Positions 11,093 through 20,906 of a stretch of 64,000 nt of DNA are shown here, one piece after another. This DNA is from Curvularia sp. ZM96 (lineage: Eukaryota > Ascomycota > Dothideomycetes > Pleosporales > Pleosporaceae). Within the stretch, counting starts at the first letter, position 1. Each line of letters starts with the position of its first letter. The DNA lies in assembly GCA_022457065.1 (NCBI GenBank), contig JAJGBQ010000005.1:4216001-4280000 (forward strand), given 5' to 3'. The notes beneath the pieces are model-generated. The model searched no databases and was not told where the DNA came from. It worked only from the letters and a program-made list of their open reading frames with translations. The translations under genes and the position numbers were made by a program.

Positions 11093-11943
11093 ATGAAGTA
11101 CTCTATCATCTTTGCTATCGGCTCCGCCGCGCTGGCTGTAGCAGCTCCGGTTAGTGTTGACATTACCGAACGCTCCACTACAGTCGTTACCGGCGGAACC
11201 GGAATTGGATTCGAAGGCAAGGGCAGTGGTGGTAATGTTGCTGATGGTGGTAACGGCGGCAACTCTCGCAAGGGCAATGGCGGTGATGGCGGTGCTGGAG
11301 GCATTGGAGCCCGCGATACCACAGTTGTTACCGGCGGAACCGGAATTGGATTCGAAGGCAAGGGCAGTGGTGGTGATGTCGCCAATGGTGGCAACGGTGG
11401 TAACACCCGCAAGGGTGACGGTGGTGACGGTGGTGCTGGAGGCATCAGAGCCCGCACCACCGTCGTTACCGGTGGCACTGGAATTGGATTCGAAGGCAAG
11501 GGCAGCGGTGGTGATGTCGCCAATGGCGGCAATGGCGGCAACTCTCGCAAGGGCAATGGCGGTGACGGTGGTGCTGGAGGGATTGGAGCCCGCGCCACTG
11601 TCGTTACTGGTGGCACTGGAATTGGATTCGAAGGCAAGGGCAGCGGTGGCGATGTCGCTAATGGTGGCAACGGTGGTAACACCCGCAAGGGTGACGGTGG
11701 TGATGGCGGCGCTGGAGGGTGTGTATCTCCTTTGCTGTAACCTGGTCATAACTAACAAAAGACAGAATTGGCGGACGTTCTGCTCCCCTTACAGTCCGCA
11801 AGTTTGATCTTATCAGTGGTGGACCCGCTATCTCTTTTGGTGGCAATTCTCAGGGCGGCGATGTTGGTGATGCTGGTAACGGCGGTAATGGCGGCAAAAA
11901 GGGTGGCTCAGGCGGTAGCTCCGTTATCAACACAGGGAAATAA
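11093..11943 (+). CDS. Secreted Gly-rich protein with four near-identical 46-47-residue repeats
   Basis: Two exons, 11093-11718 and 11766-11943 (47-bp intron with an ACTAAC branch site), 267 residues. The start is the ATG at 11093, which opens a signal peptide (MKYSIIFAIGSAALAVAAPV); the frame is open upstream but lacks a better ATG. Residues 29-75, 76-121, 122-167 and 168-209 are repeats of the pattern TVVTGGTGIGFEGKGSGG, then (V)A(N)GGNGGN, (S/T)RKG and GGDGGAGG, each closed by an Arg near IGAR/IRAR. The C-terminal exon gives a diverged fifth unit ending in a GGNGGKKGG run. Repeats are near-identical at DNA level, which points to recent tandem duplication. A wall-associated glycine-rich protein, or a precursor cut at basic residues into peptides, are both possible. 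No family is recognised. Confidence 0.8.
11177..11718 (+). repeat. Intragenic 138-141-bp coding minisatellite, four units
   Basis: Units start at 11177, 11318, 11456 and 11594. Each contains an almost invariant core GGAATTGGATTCGAAGGCAA. Differences cluster at synonymous sites and at a few positions (Asn/Asp, Ser/Thr). Confidence 0.9.
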
Positions 11944-12788
11944 AGCATAGGGGTTCCACTTGGACTACTGCTAAAGTTTCTGTAGAGAAAAAATCGATTC
12001 TGCGTATGGTACACCATGCTGTTCACAAGACGTTAAGATAGTATTCTAGTATGCCAATCCCAGGTAGCAAGTCAGTTTCTAGGGGTGAAGCTAGGGTAGG
12101 GTTAGTTTACATCTCCTTCTGCCGCTACCATTGCACAGCATTTCGATGTTGGTGAAGGGCGGGAACAGAAACAACATAACTTAGTTTACCTTGAATATAC
12201 TTATTTTAACTAATCCTACTAGTCTTGCCTTTGCCGTTACAACAGGCTGCTATCCTTAGTCTTTAAGGACGCTGTTGCTAGTCTAAGTGTAAAGGAACGT
12301 GGTGATAACTTAGTGTCAGATTGCGATTAGTTATCAAAGACAGTAATTAAACCATGATGAATGATCGTGATTATCAATTGATTGATAATATTCTGCTATC
12401 CTGTCTCCTCTAATCAACCCTAATCTGCCATAGTTAATCGCGGTGGACTGTGCGTGCTCACTACTCACAGAATCTAGGTACTCACTAGCGCACCTAGATT
12501 CTACTAACCACCTAAGATATGCTTATATTCTAACAGCATCGTACTATACTCTAGGAGACCATAGCGTTAACCCGCAAGGGTCTGGGAATGTTTCATTCCA
12601 AACCTGCCTATTGATAACAATATCACCCCCCTGAGTAGGATCTCTCGGCTATAGCACCACTATAGATGCACCACTCCACATCGCAATTTGCGACTATGTG
12701 CTTAATCTGACTTAGAACAAGAGAAAACAATAGGATGCTCTTTTCCATCGCATTTTGTGCTAGACTAGAGCACCTCTCTATATTCAAA
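11944..12788. other. Intergenic region containing a dispersed repeat copy
   Basis: No gene. Positions 12300-12516 match, inverted, a segment at 62605-62804 and are listed separately. Confidence 0.55.
12300..12516 (-). repeat. Dispersed non-coding repeat, copy A (inverted relative to copy B at 62.6 kb)
   Basis: Read on the minus strand, this segment and 62605-62804 share, in the same order, AGTAGAATCT/TGGTAGAATCT, GATTCTGTGA, TCCACCGCGAT, TCTTTGATAAC and AATCTGACAC. Positions 12469-12479 and 12492-12502 are a perfect 11-bp inverted repeat (AGAATCTAGGT / ACCTAGATTCT) around a 12-base loop. It is probably a small non-autonomous mobile element or a terminal fragment of one; no coding capacity. 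Confidence 0.65.
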
Positions 12789-14259
12789 TCAGATCCCAGG
12801 CGGGCGATCGACAAGCTCGACATCTGAATCTGATCGTTCTGTGTGGTAAATATTTACATTAGTCGACTTAGAGATTGCACCAAAAGGAAGGCTGCCAGAT
12901 CTAGACCTTTGCTGCTGCCCAGTATCATGACGCAGGTACGACCCTTTGCTTAAGCCGTCACGGCCGTAGTAACTCTTGCTTGCGTAGCTGCTTATGTCTC
13001 GGAAGCGCCTCAATGCCCTATGTAGGATACTATGCATGGCTGGCATGCAGGCAACGATAATAAAGAGGTTGCATTCGGTCGCGCACCAATAAAGACCAGA
13101 GGTGTTGTCATCTGCGAGATATAATATTAGCGATTAAGATAATAGTGCTGCTGGGATTGACACATACAGGTTGGGTTCTGAGTTTTAGCAAACTGCACAA
13201 AGGCCTGGAGCCGAAGGCAGCTGACAATAGTAATAATAAAACCGACCCAGAACATGGACATGACCTGGAGCTTCTTTTTTCTTGACATGTTCAGTTTGGC
13301 CAGCATGGGCAGAGGTAGAATCAGAATAGCCAAGTCGAGAAGGATCTCGACGCCACCACGAATGAAGCCAAACAACTGCACGTTGACGCCGCATCTACCG
13401 GACATCTCCCCCCTCCAGCCGTCCCAGAAGAAGGGGATGGGCGTGCACTGGAAGATCATGGCGAATGTATTTCCCAACCCGAAGCAGGTGACAAGTCCTA
13501 CCAGGATCCAAACAGCCAGCCGCAACCTCGGGTCGACCATGACGCGGATGTAGAAGGCGAGGATCGAGAGCTGGCAAAGTGCTTCGGCAATTTGGTACAT
13601 GAAGTAGGCGACATATAACCACTTGAAGCTGGTGGTGATATTATCAGGTGGAATGCTCCACATGTCCCTTCCAATACCCAAAGTAGTAGCTACGATGACT
13701 GGCGCATTCATTCCGACAGAAGATACCTAAAAGTTATTAATAGTCAGCATACTTGACAACACAAGCCAACGTAAGGATGTTGTTGCATACTGCTGACAGA
13801 CTAATTAACAGGTCATCCCATCCAAGCTGCGCATGCGCGGAGATGGCTCGATCAGCTACCCGCAGAGCAGCCATGAGCAAGGCTAGACTTCCGAAAGAAG
13901 CGACCATTCCCATCAACGTGGCAGACTGGTCGCGTACGAGAATGCCACAGGCGGAATAAGTCTCGTTAGTGGACTGTAGCATTTCCACTACAGTGCAGTT
14001 GGCCGCATTACAAGCGCCAGCAGCTGCCATGAAGTTTGCATTGGCACAGAGGCAGTCGACGTCGCTTGGTGAGCAGTTGGTCGTAGGCAAAGTGGCCTGG
14101 AAACATTCTAACTAGTATTCGGGATCAGTCATGTCACGTTATGAATGGAAAAGGCGGACGTGATCATACAGCGCAGTCAGGTAGTCGATCTGACAAGTTT
14201 TGCTGGGTGAAGGCGCCTGTCGAGAAAAAGGCAAATACTACGAGAACGCTGAGTCTCAT
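12789..14259 (-). CDS. CFEM-domain seven-transmembrane receptor-like protein (PTH11-type)
   Basis: Four exons on the minus strand: 14259-14170, 14111-13791, 13726-13168, 13111-12789 (introns 58, 64 and 56 bp, all phases matching), 430 residues. A signal peptide (MRLSVLVVFAFFSTGAFT) is followed by an eight-cysteine CFEM domain beginning LPDCALECF, split by intron 1. Seven hydrophobic helices come next, including the WDD-like GWDDLLISL segment after helix 2, the GIGRDMW motif and the FAKTQNPTYDNTS loop before the last helix. The tail is cytoplasmic and charged. This is the layout of fungal rhodopsin-fold proteins with an extracellular CFEM domain, such as Pth11 of the rice blast fungus, which acts upstream of cAMP signalling during surface sensing. 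Ligand unknown. The protein appears complete. Confidence 0.88.
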
Positions 14260-15149
14260 CTTTGTCGTCTGAGAGTGATAATGATAATGTAGTGGAGCGC
14301 GTTTCGCTGGCTAGCATATGGTGAGTTGGCATTAGGCCCAATATATCTAGGGCTTCTCCACGGGGCGCATTTCAGAAAGAGAGAGAAACATGCCTCTCGT
14401 CGAACTCCTGCTTTCCACGGAGGCCTGCTGATCGGCATGCCGAGAAGATCCATAGTGAAGCGATACAGGCGTTAGCGATTACGGTTTCACCGCTGTGGAG
14501 TTAGGTGTAGGGGTCACCCGGTGGACAGAATAATTACGACTCAGAAACATCCTACACTCTACGTCCACTAGTGTACGCCTTTTTTTACTTTCTTTAATGC
14601 GAAATGGTAATTCTAGATATTAAGATTATACTTCTAGTATTTTCTATTAGAAATTACTCTATTATAGTAAAGTTCTAGGCTTGCAAAGTTGAGAGGTTTA
14701 GAGTCGTTTGCTGATTGTGGTCAAGTTTGGCCTGTGCTGAGTCGCGTTTTTTTCTTTTCCACCTGATGTGGGGTTAGGTGTAGGGGTGAAGTCGCAATCG
14801 CTACGCTTTGCCGCGGCCTGCGGCTCCTTGGCCCGAAGCCTCGCTAACCCGTGTCCCCACTAAGGATGTCATTCTCGTTTCTGATTGGAATAGGGATTGA
14901 CGCCTGACAAACGAGGGGGATTGAAGCCCCTCTCCACCTTTCGCCATTGGTAGGGACTTCAGTGCCGGAAGTGTTGATCATGCTGCTCTGCCGGACGTCT
15001 ACCGTTGGTAATAGGGGTCTCAAGTCGTCGTTCGCGACTGCCAAGAATAACCTAAGCTTCTAGGGACAATAGCGATCTAGCGCTGTATTCTTGATTTTCT
15101 TTTTGCATAACTATTCTCAAACCTTGTCTCTTGGAATGCTGCGTTCAGG
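14260..15149. other. Intergenic region with an AT-rich insert between short direct repeats
   Basis: The GC-richer flanks surround an AT-rich segment (about 14530-14740). No gene. The ends carry matching 21-bp sequences, listed separately. Confidence 0.5.
14494..14787. repeat. Direct repeat of about 21 bp bracketing an AT-rich segment
   Basis: GTTAGGTGTAGGGGT occurs at 14500-14514 and 14773-14787, with TGTGG(A/G) directly before each copy. The repeat-to-repeat distance is 273 bp. It could be flanking duplication of an old insertion or a diverged terminal repeat. Confidence 0.5.
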
Positions 15150-16892
15150 ATGGCTTTCGCGTCGCCTGCTGGTCTCATTGTCCTTCTCGGAATCATCACC
15201 GCATACCTGGTCCACCGCCTGACACGACCGAAAAATGACGGCCGACCGCTACCTCCAGGTCCCAAAGGCATCCCGATTCTTGGTAACATCAATGACCTGC
15301 CGAAGCCCGGAGTGCTGGAATGCCACCATTGGCTAAAGCATAAGGATCTTTATGGTCCAATAAGTTCTGTTACAGTACTAGGTCAGACCTTTGTGATCAT
15401 TAATGATGCGCAAATTGCGCTTGAGCTCTTGAGAGACCGATCAGTCATACACTCTGACCGCCCACACATGGTGTTTAGTAGTGAGATGTATGCTTAATTC
15501 TAAAGAGAATGCAGTTGCACAGAACACTAACAAAGCGCCCAGGATTGGATGGAACAACACACTTGCTTTCAGCGGCTATACAGACACCTTCAAGCTTCAC
15601 CGCAAGAACATTGCAAAGGTTGCTGGCAGCAGTGCGTGCCTCCGAGTGTTCGATCGTGTCCAGGAAGAAGAAGCCGCTCACTTCCTTCTCAATGTGTTGG
15701 ACTCTCCGGAAGATTTATTTGATCACATCAAAAGGGAAGCTGGCGCCGTTATACTTAAGATTACCTATGGCTACACAGCCAATGCACATGGCGAGGACCC
15801 TTTTGTTAACATGGCCAGCAAGACTATGCAAGAATTCGCTGAAGCAACGGTGCCTGGCAAGTGGGCCGTAGATATCATGCCTTTCTGTAAGTACACACAG
15901 GCAGACGCATAAGAGGGATCTGACACCACAAGTGAAATATGCACCGGACTGGATGCCTGGAACCGGTTTCAAGTCTACAGCTCATCAAATGGCTGCTCGA
16001 TTAAAGCAAACTACCGAACAGCCATACGAGTTTGTCAAGCAGCAAATGCGTGAAAAGAAGCACAAAACTTCTTTCCTGTCTCAGGCGATCGAGAACATTG
16101 GCTCTGATCCGGAGATGGAGCGTATTCACAAGTGGTCGGCGTCTTCCATGTACTTGGGCGGCGCTGACACAACTGTCTCCTCCCTAATGACTTTCTTCCT
16201 AGCCATGACACTGTTCCCAGAAGTACAGAAAAAGGCTCAGGAGGAGCTCGACCGTGTCATCGGGGGGAGCCGGCTACCTGTCACTGCTGACCGCGAGAAG
16301 CTGCCATACATTGAAGCAGTCATGAAAGAAACACACCGCTGGCACCCTGTTGCCCCCATGGCGCTGCCCCACTGCAGCACGAAGGAAGATGTCATTCGAG
16401 GTTACAGAATCCCAAAGGGCGCGCTCCTGCTCCCAAATAACTGGTAATATTCGCCCCCATGCTCAAGGTCTACACGCTGACTGACAAAACGACAGGTGGT
16501 TTACACACGACCCCGCGATATACCCCTCACCCATGACCTTCCTCCCAGAACGGTTCCTCGACACACCTACTCACAAAGCCGAGCCCGACCCGCGCAATTG
16601 GATATTTGGGTATGGTAGGCGTGCGTGCCCTGGGCGCTATGTAGCAGATAACGCGGTGTTTATGACTATCGCCCAGACGCTGGCAGTGTTCAAGATTGAG
16701 AAACTAGTTGAGAATGGCAGGACGGTGGAGCCAGAACTCAAATTCGAGCCTGGTGTTGTGTCGCACCCTGTCCCATATCGCACCTCGATTAAGCCAAGGT
16801 CGGAGAAGCATAAGCAGTTGATTAGGGCAGCAGAGAAGGACTACCCGTGGGAGGAGAGCGATGCTAAGGTGCTGGAGACTATAAAGTGGTAA
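15150..16892 (+). CDS. Cytochrome P450 monooxygenase
   Basis: Four exons: 15150-15487, 15543-15886, 15933-16443, 16496-16892 (introns 55, 46 and 52 bp, all in phase), 529 residues. An N-terminal membrane anchor is followed by the Pro hinge (LPPGPKGIPILG). The I-helix motif GGADTT is near 302, the K-helix ETHR near 358, the PERF segment lies after WWFTHDP, and the heme-binding loop FGYGRRACPGR has its Cys near 441. All parts needed for an active enzyme are present. The overall pattern is that of the fungal P450s related to O-methylsterigmatocystin oxidoreductase-type enzymes (ER-bound, oxidising small hydrophobic substrates with a CPR partner). No biosynthetic core gene lies next to it, so the substrate cannot be inferred; detoxification of plant compounds is possible. 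Confidence 0.92.
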
Positions 16893-17690
16893 ACTGCGGC
16901 CGCTAGCAGTGTTGTATATGCCTGTAGCTTATCTTCAAAGAACCCCTTTTTTGCTACTAGAGTGTTCGTTTTCCACCCTTCTGTTGCTCCTCTGCTCTCA
17001 CTCCCGTTCTATCTACTAATCTCCCGCTCATTGACACTATAGCTATAGTACGTTAGTAGGAAGGATTACGGCGCAATCTCTTAGCTTGGATCCTCCAAAT
17101 CGCTGACAGGCTCTAGGCGTAATCAGTTTGACCGTCATCATGTCCTGGTCCCATCCAGGCAAAAGTCTTCTTATATTTAGAAGCAATCTAAACGCGCATC
17201 CAGTTAGATATATCTGGAGTAAGCTAGTCTTACCCAACCAATGATGATTCGACAAACTTTTAGCCTACACTTAGGCGGTACTAGGTACTAATGCAACAAG
17301 TCCAATTTCGGCCGTTCCATACCAATCACATCTCGCGAGGAACCACGTATTTGCAAAGTCAGGGAGATCACGGCCGGAGTTATGCAAGGTTTCGAATTGA
17401 ACTAGTTACCTTGAACATGGGACAACGGGCTGTATCACTGTCCGATTCTTACTTAAGTGGAGGATTGGCCTTGCCAGTTGCGGTAGTATCCGATATATTT
17501 GCGGCTTTTCCAAAGCATCGAGGTAGTAATTACGGCAGGTTCGGCCGCAAGACAAGTACGTAACAATCCACCGCTGTTTTTTCGCATCAATCATAAGTTA
17601 GCATCAAGATTAATAGTCGTTACATTCTGCTTCAGGAATCCAGCCGTATCGTGTCAATTCAATCGTTCAATGTCTTTCTTATTCCTTCGT
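16893..17690. other. Intergenic region, no supported gene
   Basis: Short frames only. A CG-rich spot directly after the P450 stop (CTGCGGCCGCTAG) is present but unexplained. Confidence 0.5.
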
Positions 17691-17691
17691 T

Positions 17692-18870
17692 TTGGGAATA
17701 GACACGAATAAGATTCGCTTATACTGGGTGCTACATTCAGATAGTGAGATCTCAGTGCAGACTGCACATCGGATCGAGTTATCCAATTTCCGTACTTTCG
17801 ACACACTACTTTGGGACTCTGGCAACATTGCTGACAATCAGCAACGAAACATTCTCTATGTGCCTGATGGTGGCCTCCCTTCGACAACATTCCATTATTG
17901 GCGCGTAACCGTCTGGGACCAAGATGAAATCGAATCACAAAGTCCCGTCAATGAATTCTTTACCGCCTATCCGCGCTCAAGTGGCCTACTACCAGTCTAC
18001 AGCATGAACCAGGCATATATGCTCGATACTAGCTTGATCCTTCGTACGTGGTTTGAACAGGAGCGAAACAGATGGAAGGGTGTTTGGATTGGAGACAACG
18101 GTTTAAGAAAAACACTACATCTCTAACAAAAGCCTACAAGAGCAATTATCTTCGCATCAGGACCAGATCATTTTGATTTCGTCTGCAACAGTGAACCGTC
18201 CGCGTCAAATGGACATGTTATTGCACCAGGATGGACCAACTATCACAGGACTGTACAATTCGTGGCGTGTGATGTGCCCTACATCTTGAAGGAGGGCGAG
18301 AATGTGCTAGGCGCTCATGTCGGCAACGGCTTCCCGTGCTGGAGACCAGGGCAACGATGGATTCTTCTGGCCATGTTACGAGGCCAATACTTATGTGAAA
18401 TGTGGCAACGAGCTGTGCTTCTTCGTCGAGCTGCATCTGTTCTATGAAGATAGTTCGCGCAATACGATCACAACTAGTCTGAATTGGAAAGTGCGTAAAA
18501 GCGCGATAACATTAGCGAACATAAACTCTTCGGAAACAAAAGACTTCCGCGCTCTCCCTGTGGGGTGTGATACACCAGAGTACTACGAAGATGATCAGTG
18601 GAAGGAGGCCAGCCAGTCACGGGACCGTGTGGAAAGCTAAAATACCAGTGCCAACTACCCGTGATTTTACAGGAGACGTTGCAGCTGATATTATTAGTCA
18701 CTTTTCGGCTGGCGGTTGTAAGTTTTAACTTCGGCCAGAATATGACAACTATGATTAAGATAGAGATCTCCAGCCCACAGGGTGCGGAAGTTGTAGTCCG
18801 TTTCTCCGAGACGGTCGGCGAAGATGGCCACGTTTTGATACCAGACCCGCTCTTCATGCAATTTGAAACT
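17692..18870 (+). pseudogene. Decayed GH78 alpha-L-rhamnosidase, N-terminal half
   Basis: From 17692 the translation reads GIDTNKIRLYWVLHSDS and then FHYWRVTVWDQD, the N-terminal beta domain typical of GH78 rhamnosidases. The frame then breaks. Later pieces in other frames continue in the right order: YHRTVQFVACDVPYILKEGENVLGAHVGNGF around 18240-18340 (broken into two by frame shifts), a TPEYYEDDQW piece near 18570, and FNFGQNMTTMIKIEISSPQGAEVVVRF around 18725-18800 (two overlapping parts of one frame). The catalytic (alpha/alpha)6 barrel is missing. GH78 removes terminal rhamnose, for example from rutin, naringin or pectin side chains. Multiple frame shifts and the missing catalytic half mean no active enzyme. 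Together with the neighbouring quercetin dioxygenase remnant this suggests a lost flavonol-glycoside pathway. Confidence 0.8.
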
Positions 18871-19039
18871 GACCTTTTCTGCCATTAGTCTTTTTCCAGC
18901 AACCTCTTTAGCTATCACACTGACCGTCCGCAGGTTGAGAAGTTGGTTGGCTCGAAGTAACACATCTTCTTGCGCCTGCAACCCAAAACTAGCAGATGGT
19001 TGCAAACCAGCACCGTTCATGCAAGGCGACCAGAGTACC

Positions 19040-19702
19040 TCACACTATTAAGGGAACTCGGGCTTATCGAGTATGGGATGGATATAATGAATGGTAGAGA
19101 AGAAGTTCTTCACGAAGCTCCGGCATTGCGAATAGCAATCAGTTCGCGAGTTACCGGCACCTGGAGTATCTCCCTGGGATGCAGTAGGTGTCGTCTGGAA
19201 GGTAGTGTTATGCAAACTGGAAACTAGATGAGGACCATTGAACACGAGAACGTAGCGCGATAGAAGATGACCTCACGTAGAATTCCACGCCAGCAGTATG
19301 CTCATTCACCTCTGATATTTCCTCTTCACCAGTACACTGCGTGGATGCGACCGCATCTGGCTGGTTTGCGCGATCGGGTTGCTGCTGCGCACTTTCAACC
19401 TCCATGGGATTCTGATCAAAACGCACAACGGGCTGCGGATTAGGCACATTAGCGGGCGTAGTCGAAAGATGCTTTACCTCGGCTTCCAGCTGCTTCACGT
19501 ATTCAATTGTAAATCGCCGAGAAGTATGTTGTGCACCTTGATAAACGCATGTTGCATTACGAGTCTTGCAATAAGTGCAAGGATATGATTCGTCGCATTT
19601 GTTCTTCTTTGCACGGCGAAGATCGCACGCGCAAGCAGCACGCGGTCGGCGCGTACGACGAGACGTTCGTGTGGAGCTCTGCTGGCTTGTCTCCATGGAC
19701 AT
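19040..19702 (-). pseudogene. Truncated, mutated Zn2Cys6 transcription factor
   Basis: Read from 19702 downward. The protein begins MSMETSQQSS, with a basic patch and a binuclear zinc cluster at residues 26-52. Cys26, 36, 42, 45 and 52 are present, but the second Cys is Arg29 (CGC at 19618-19616). A short coiled-coil follows (VKQLEAEVKHL). The segment ending HTAGVEFY leaves frame near 19240 and continues in another frame as SLHNTTF and then FFSTIHYIHPILDKPEF, the start of a fungal-specific factor domain. It stops at about 19040, hundreds of residues short of the usual length. With the broken zinc ligand, the frame shift and the truncation, it cannot be a normal regulator. It lies tail-to-tail with the GH78 remnant, so it was possibly the pathway regulator. 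Confidence 0.75.
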
Positions 19703-20029
19703 GGTGCTACTCGGGGAACTGATGAGCTAGTTCTGGGAAACGGAACGGCGGGCGGCTGATGCGGTTGAGGACAAGGTGAAGTACAACCCAAGTATTGGTA
19801 GGGTTGTGTGGTGTCCCAGCTTAACCTCGGCTGTCCTCGACACCTCTCTGACGAACTCTTCACTCCCACTAGGAAACTACTAAGCTAAGACTAGTAAGGT
19901 GAGAGCCTAGTGTATACAAGGCAATCCTTTCTGACATATAACTATGCACATAGGGAGGGAATAGGTTTAGAATATTCTCGCCCTCATTCCTACTCATTTA
20001 CCATATAGTTCAGCTAACCTGCAACCTCC
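19703..20029. other. Spacer inside the decayed block
   Basis: This is the former upstream region of the zinc-cluster gene. No coding sequence was recognised. Confidence 0.4.
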
Positions 20030-20560
20030 AACAGCCATCAATTTCTTGCATGATGACGTCCGGATACAACAACATGTGCTACAACACTTGGGTTATCTGC
20101 TCCAATAGATGTTCCTCGATAGCTTCTGGACCCTTTTCAATTTGCAACCCAAAAGGAATCGCGTGTAACTTTATGTCCGGTTTGATTGATCGTGCCGTTC
20201 GTTGAATGTCTTTGACATCATCCGCTTTCCACATTGATGCTGAGAATTTTGGGAACATAAGTACAACATTGTCAATCGCTACTTTGAAGTTTACTTACTA
20301 CGATGTCTGGTTGGTGTTCTTGCACACTGCTTGCAACTTGGTCCTTGCCTTCACGAATCAGTCAATGTTTGCCTACGTTCGCAGTGCATGGTGGTATGCT
20401 TTTACAATTGATTGCACATACGCTATTAAGCTAGGAATGAACTCTTGTGTTCTTTGTCCGGCAGATGGACGTTGGCATCGATTTATTGTCCGTCCACAAC
20501 CTTGTAGACCACACGGAAACTCGAGAGGTTAATCATGGCTGTAGCGAGATGTTGCAAACT
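20030..20560 (-). pseudogene. Coding remnants on minus strand, possibly an alpha/beta hydrolase
   Basis: Reading the minus strand, near 20540-20450 a piece gives FRVVYKVVDGQ, a stop, then IDANVHLPD, which resembles the N-terminal beta strands of fungal alpha/beta hydrolases (dienelactone-hydrolase-like). Further down, 20260-20100 gives KADDVKDIQRTARSIKPDIK and then FGLQIEKGPEAIEEHLLEQI before a stop. No single frame joins them and the middle of the fold is missing. Whether the two pieces belong to one gene is uncertain. A hydrolase or esterase would fit a flavonoid-degrading neighbourhood, for example cleaving the depside made by quercetin dioxygenase, but this is inference. Confidence 0.35.
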
Positions 20561-20906
20561 TTGCGCAAGGGCGGCTTTGCAAGTATGACCCATGGTCTAG
20601 TGCCAATGGAATAATCCACTCTCATACTGTCCTCTTTTTAGCTACTGGATATTCCTCGACACCTGGCTCCGGCATTTTCGCCACTTCGGTGGCAACTTGC
20701 ACAGCCCTAACTTAGACCCACAAGCGTGTGGACGGCCACTGTATCATGCAATGCATGACTTTGGGTAACAATCGCACGAGATATCCTCTAAAGAGGCATA
20801 TCCACAGTCGTTCTTGATTTCGACAGCAACGTCTCCTTTCTCAAACATCTACACTATTGCGACGCCAATTCCGCACATTTGTAAATCAAACTGACTGCCT
20901 TCAACC

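Noticed and set aside
11038..11758. Long minus-strand and alternative plus-strand frames over the Gly-rich repeat gene
   Set aside because: They are shadows of the repeat array: a biased, periodic sequence leaves all frames open. Only the frame starting at 11093 has a signal peptide and a spliced C-terminus.
13727..13752. A 26-bp intron in the CFEM receptor gene
   Set aside because: Too short for fungal splicing. A donor at 13790 gives a 64-bp intron that restores the expected transmembrane sequence in phase.
15150..16892. A secondary-metabolite cluster around the P450 and SDR
   Set aside because: No polyketide synthase, peptide synthetase, terpene cyclase or transporter is nearby, and the genes between are unrelated secreted proteins and a receptor.
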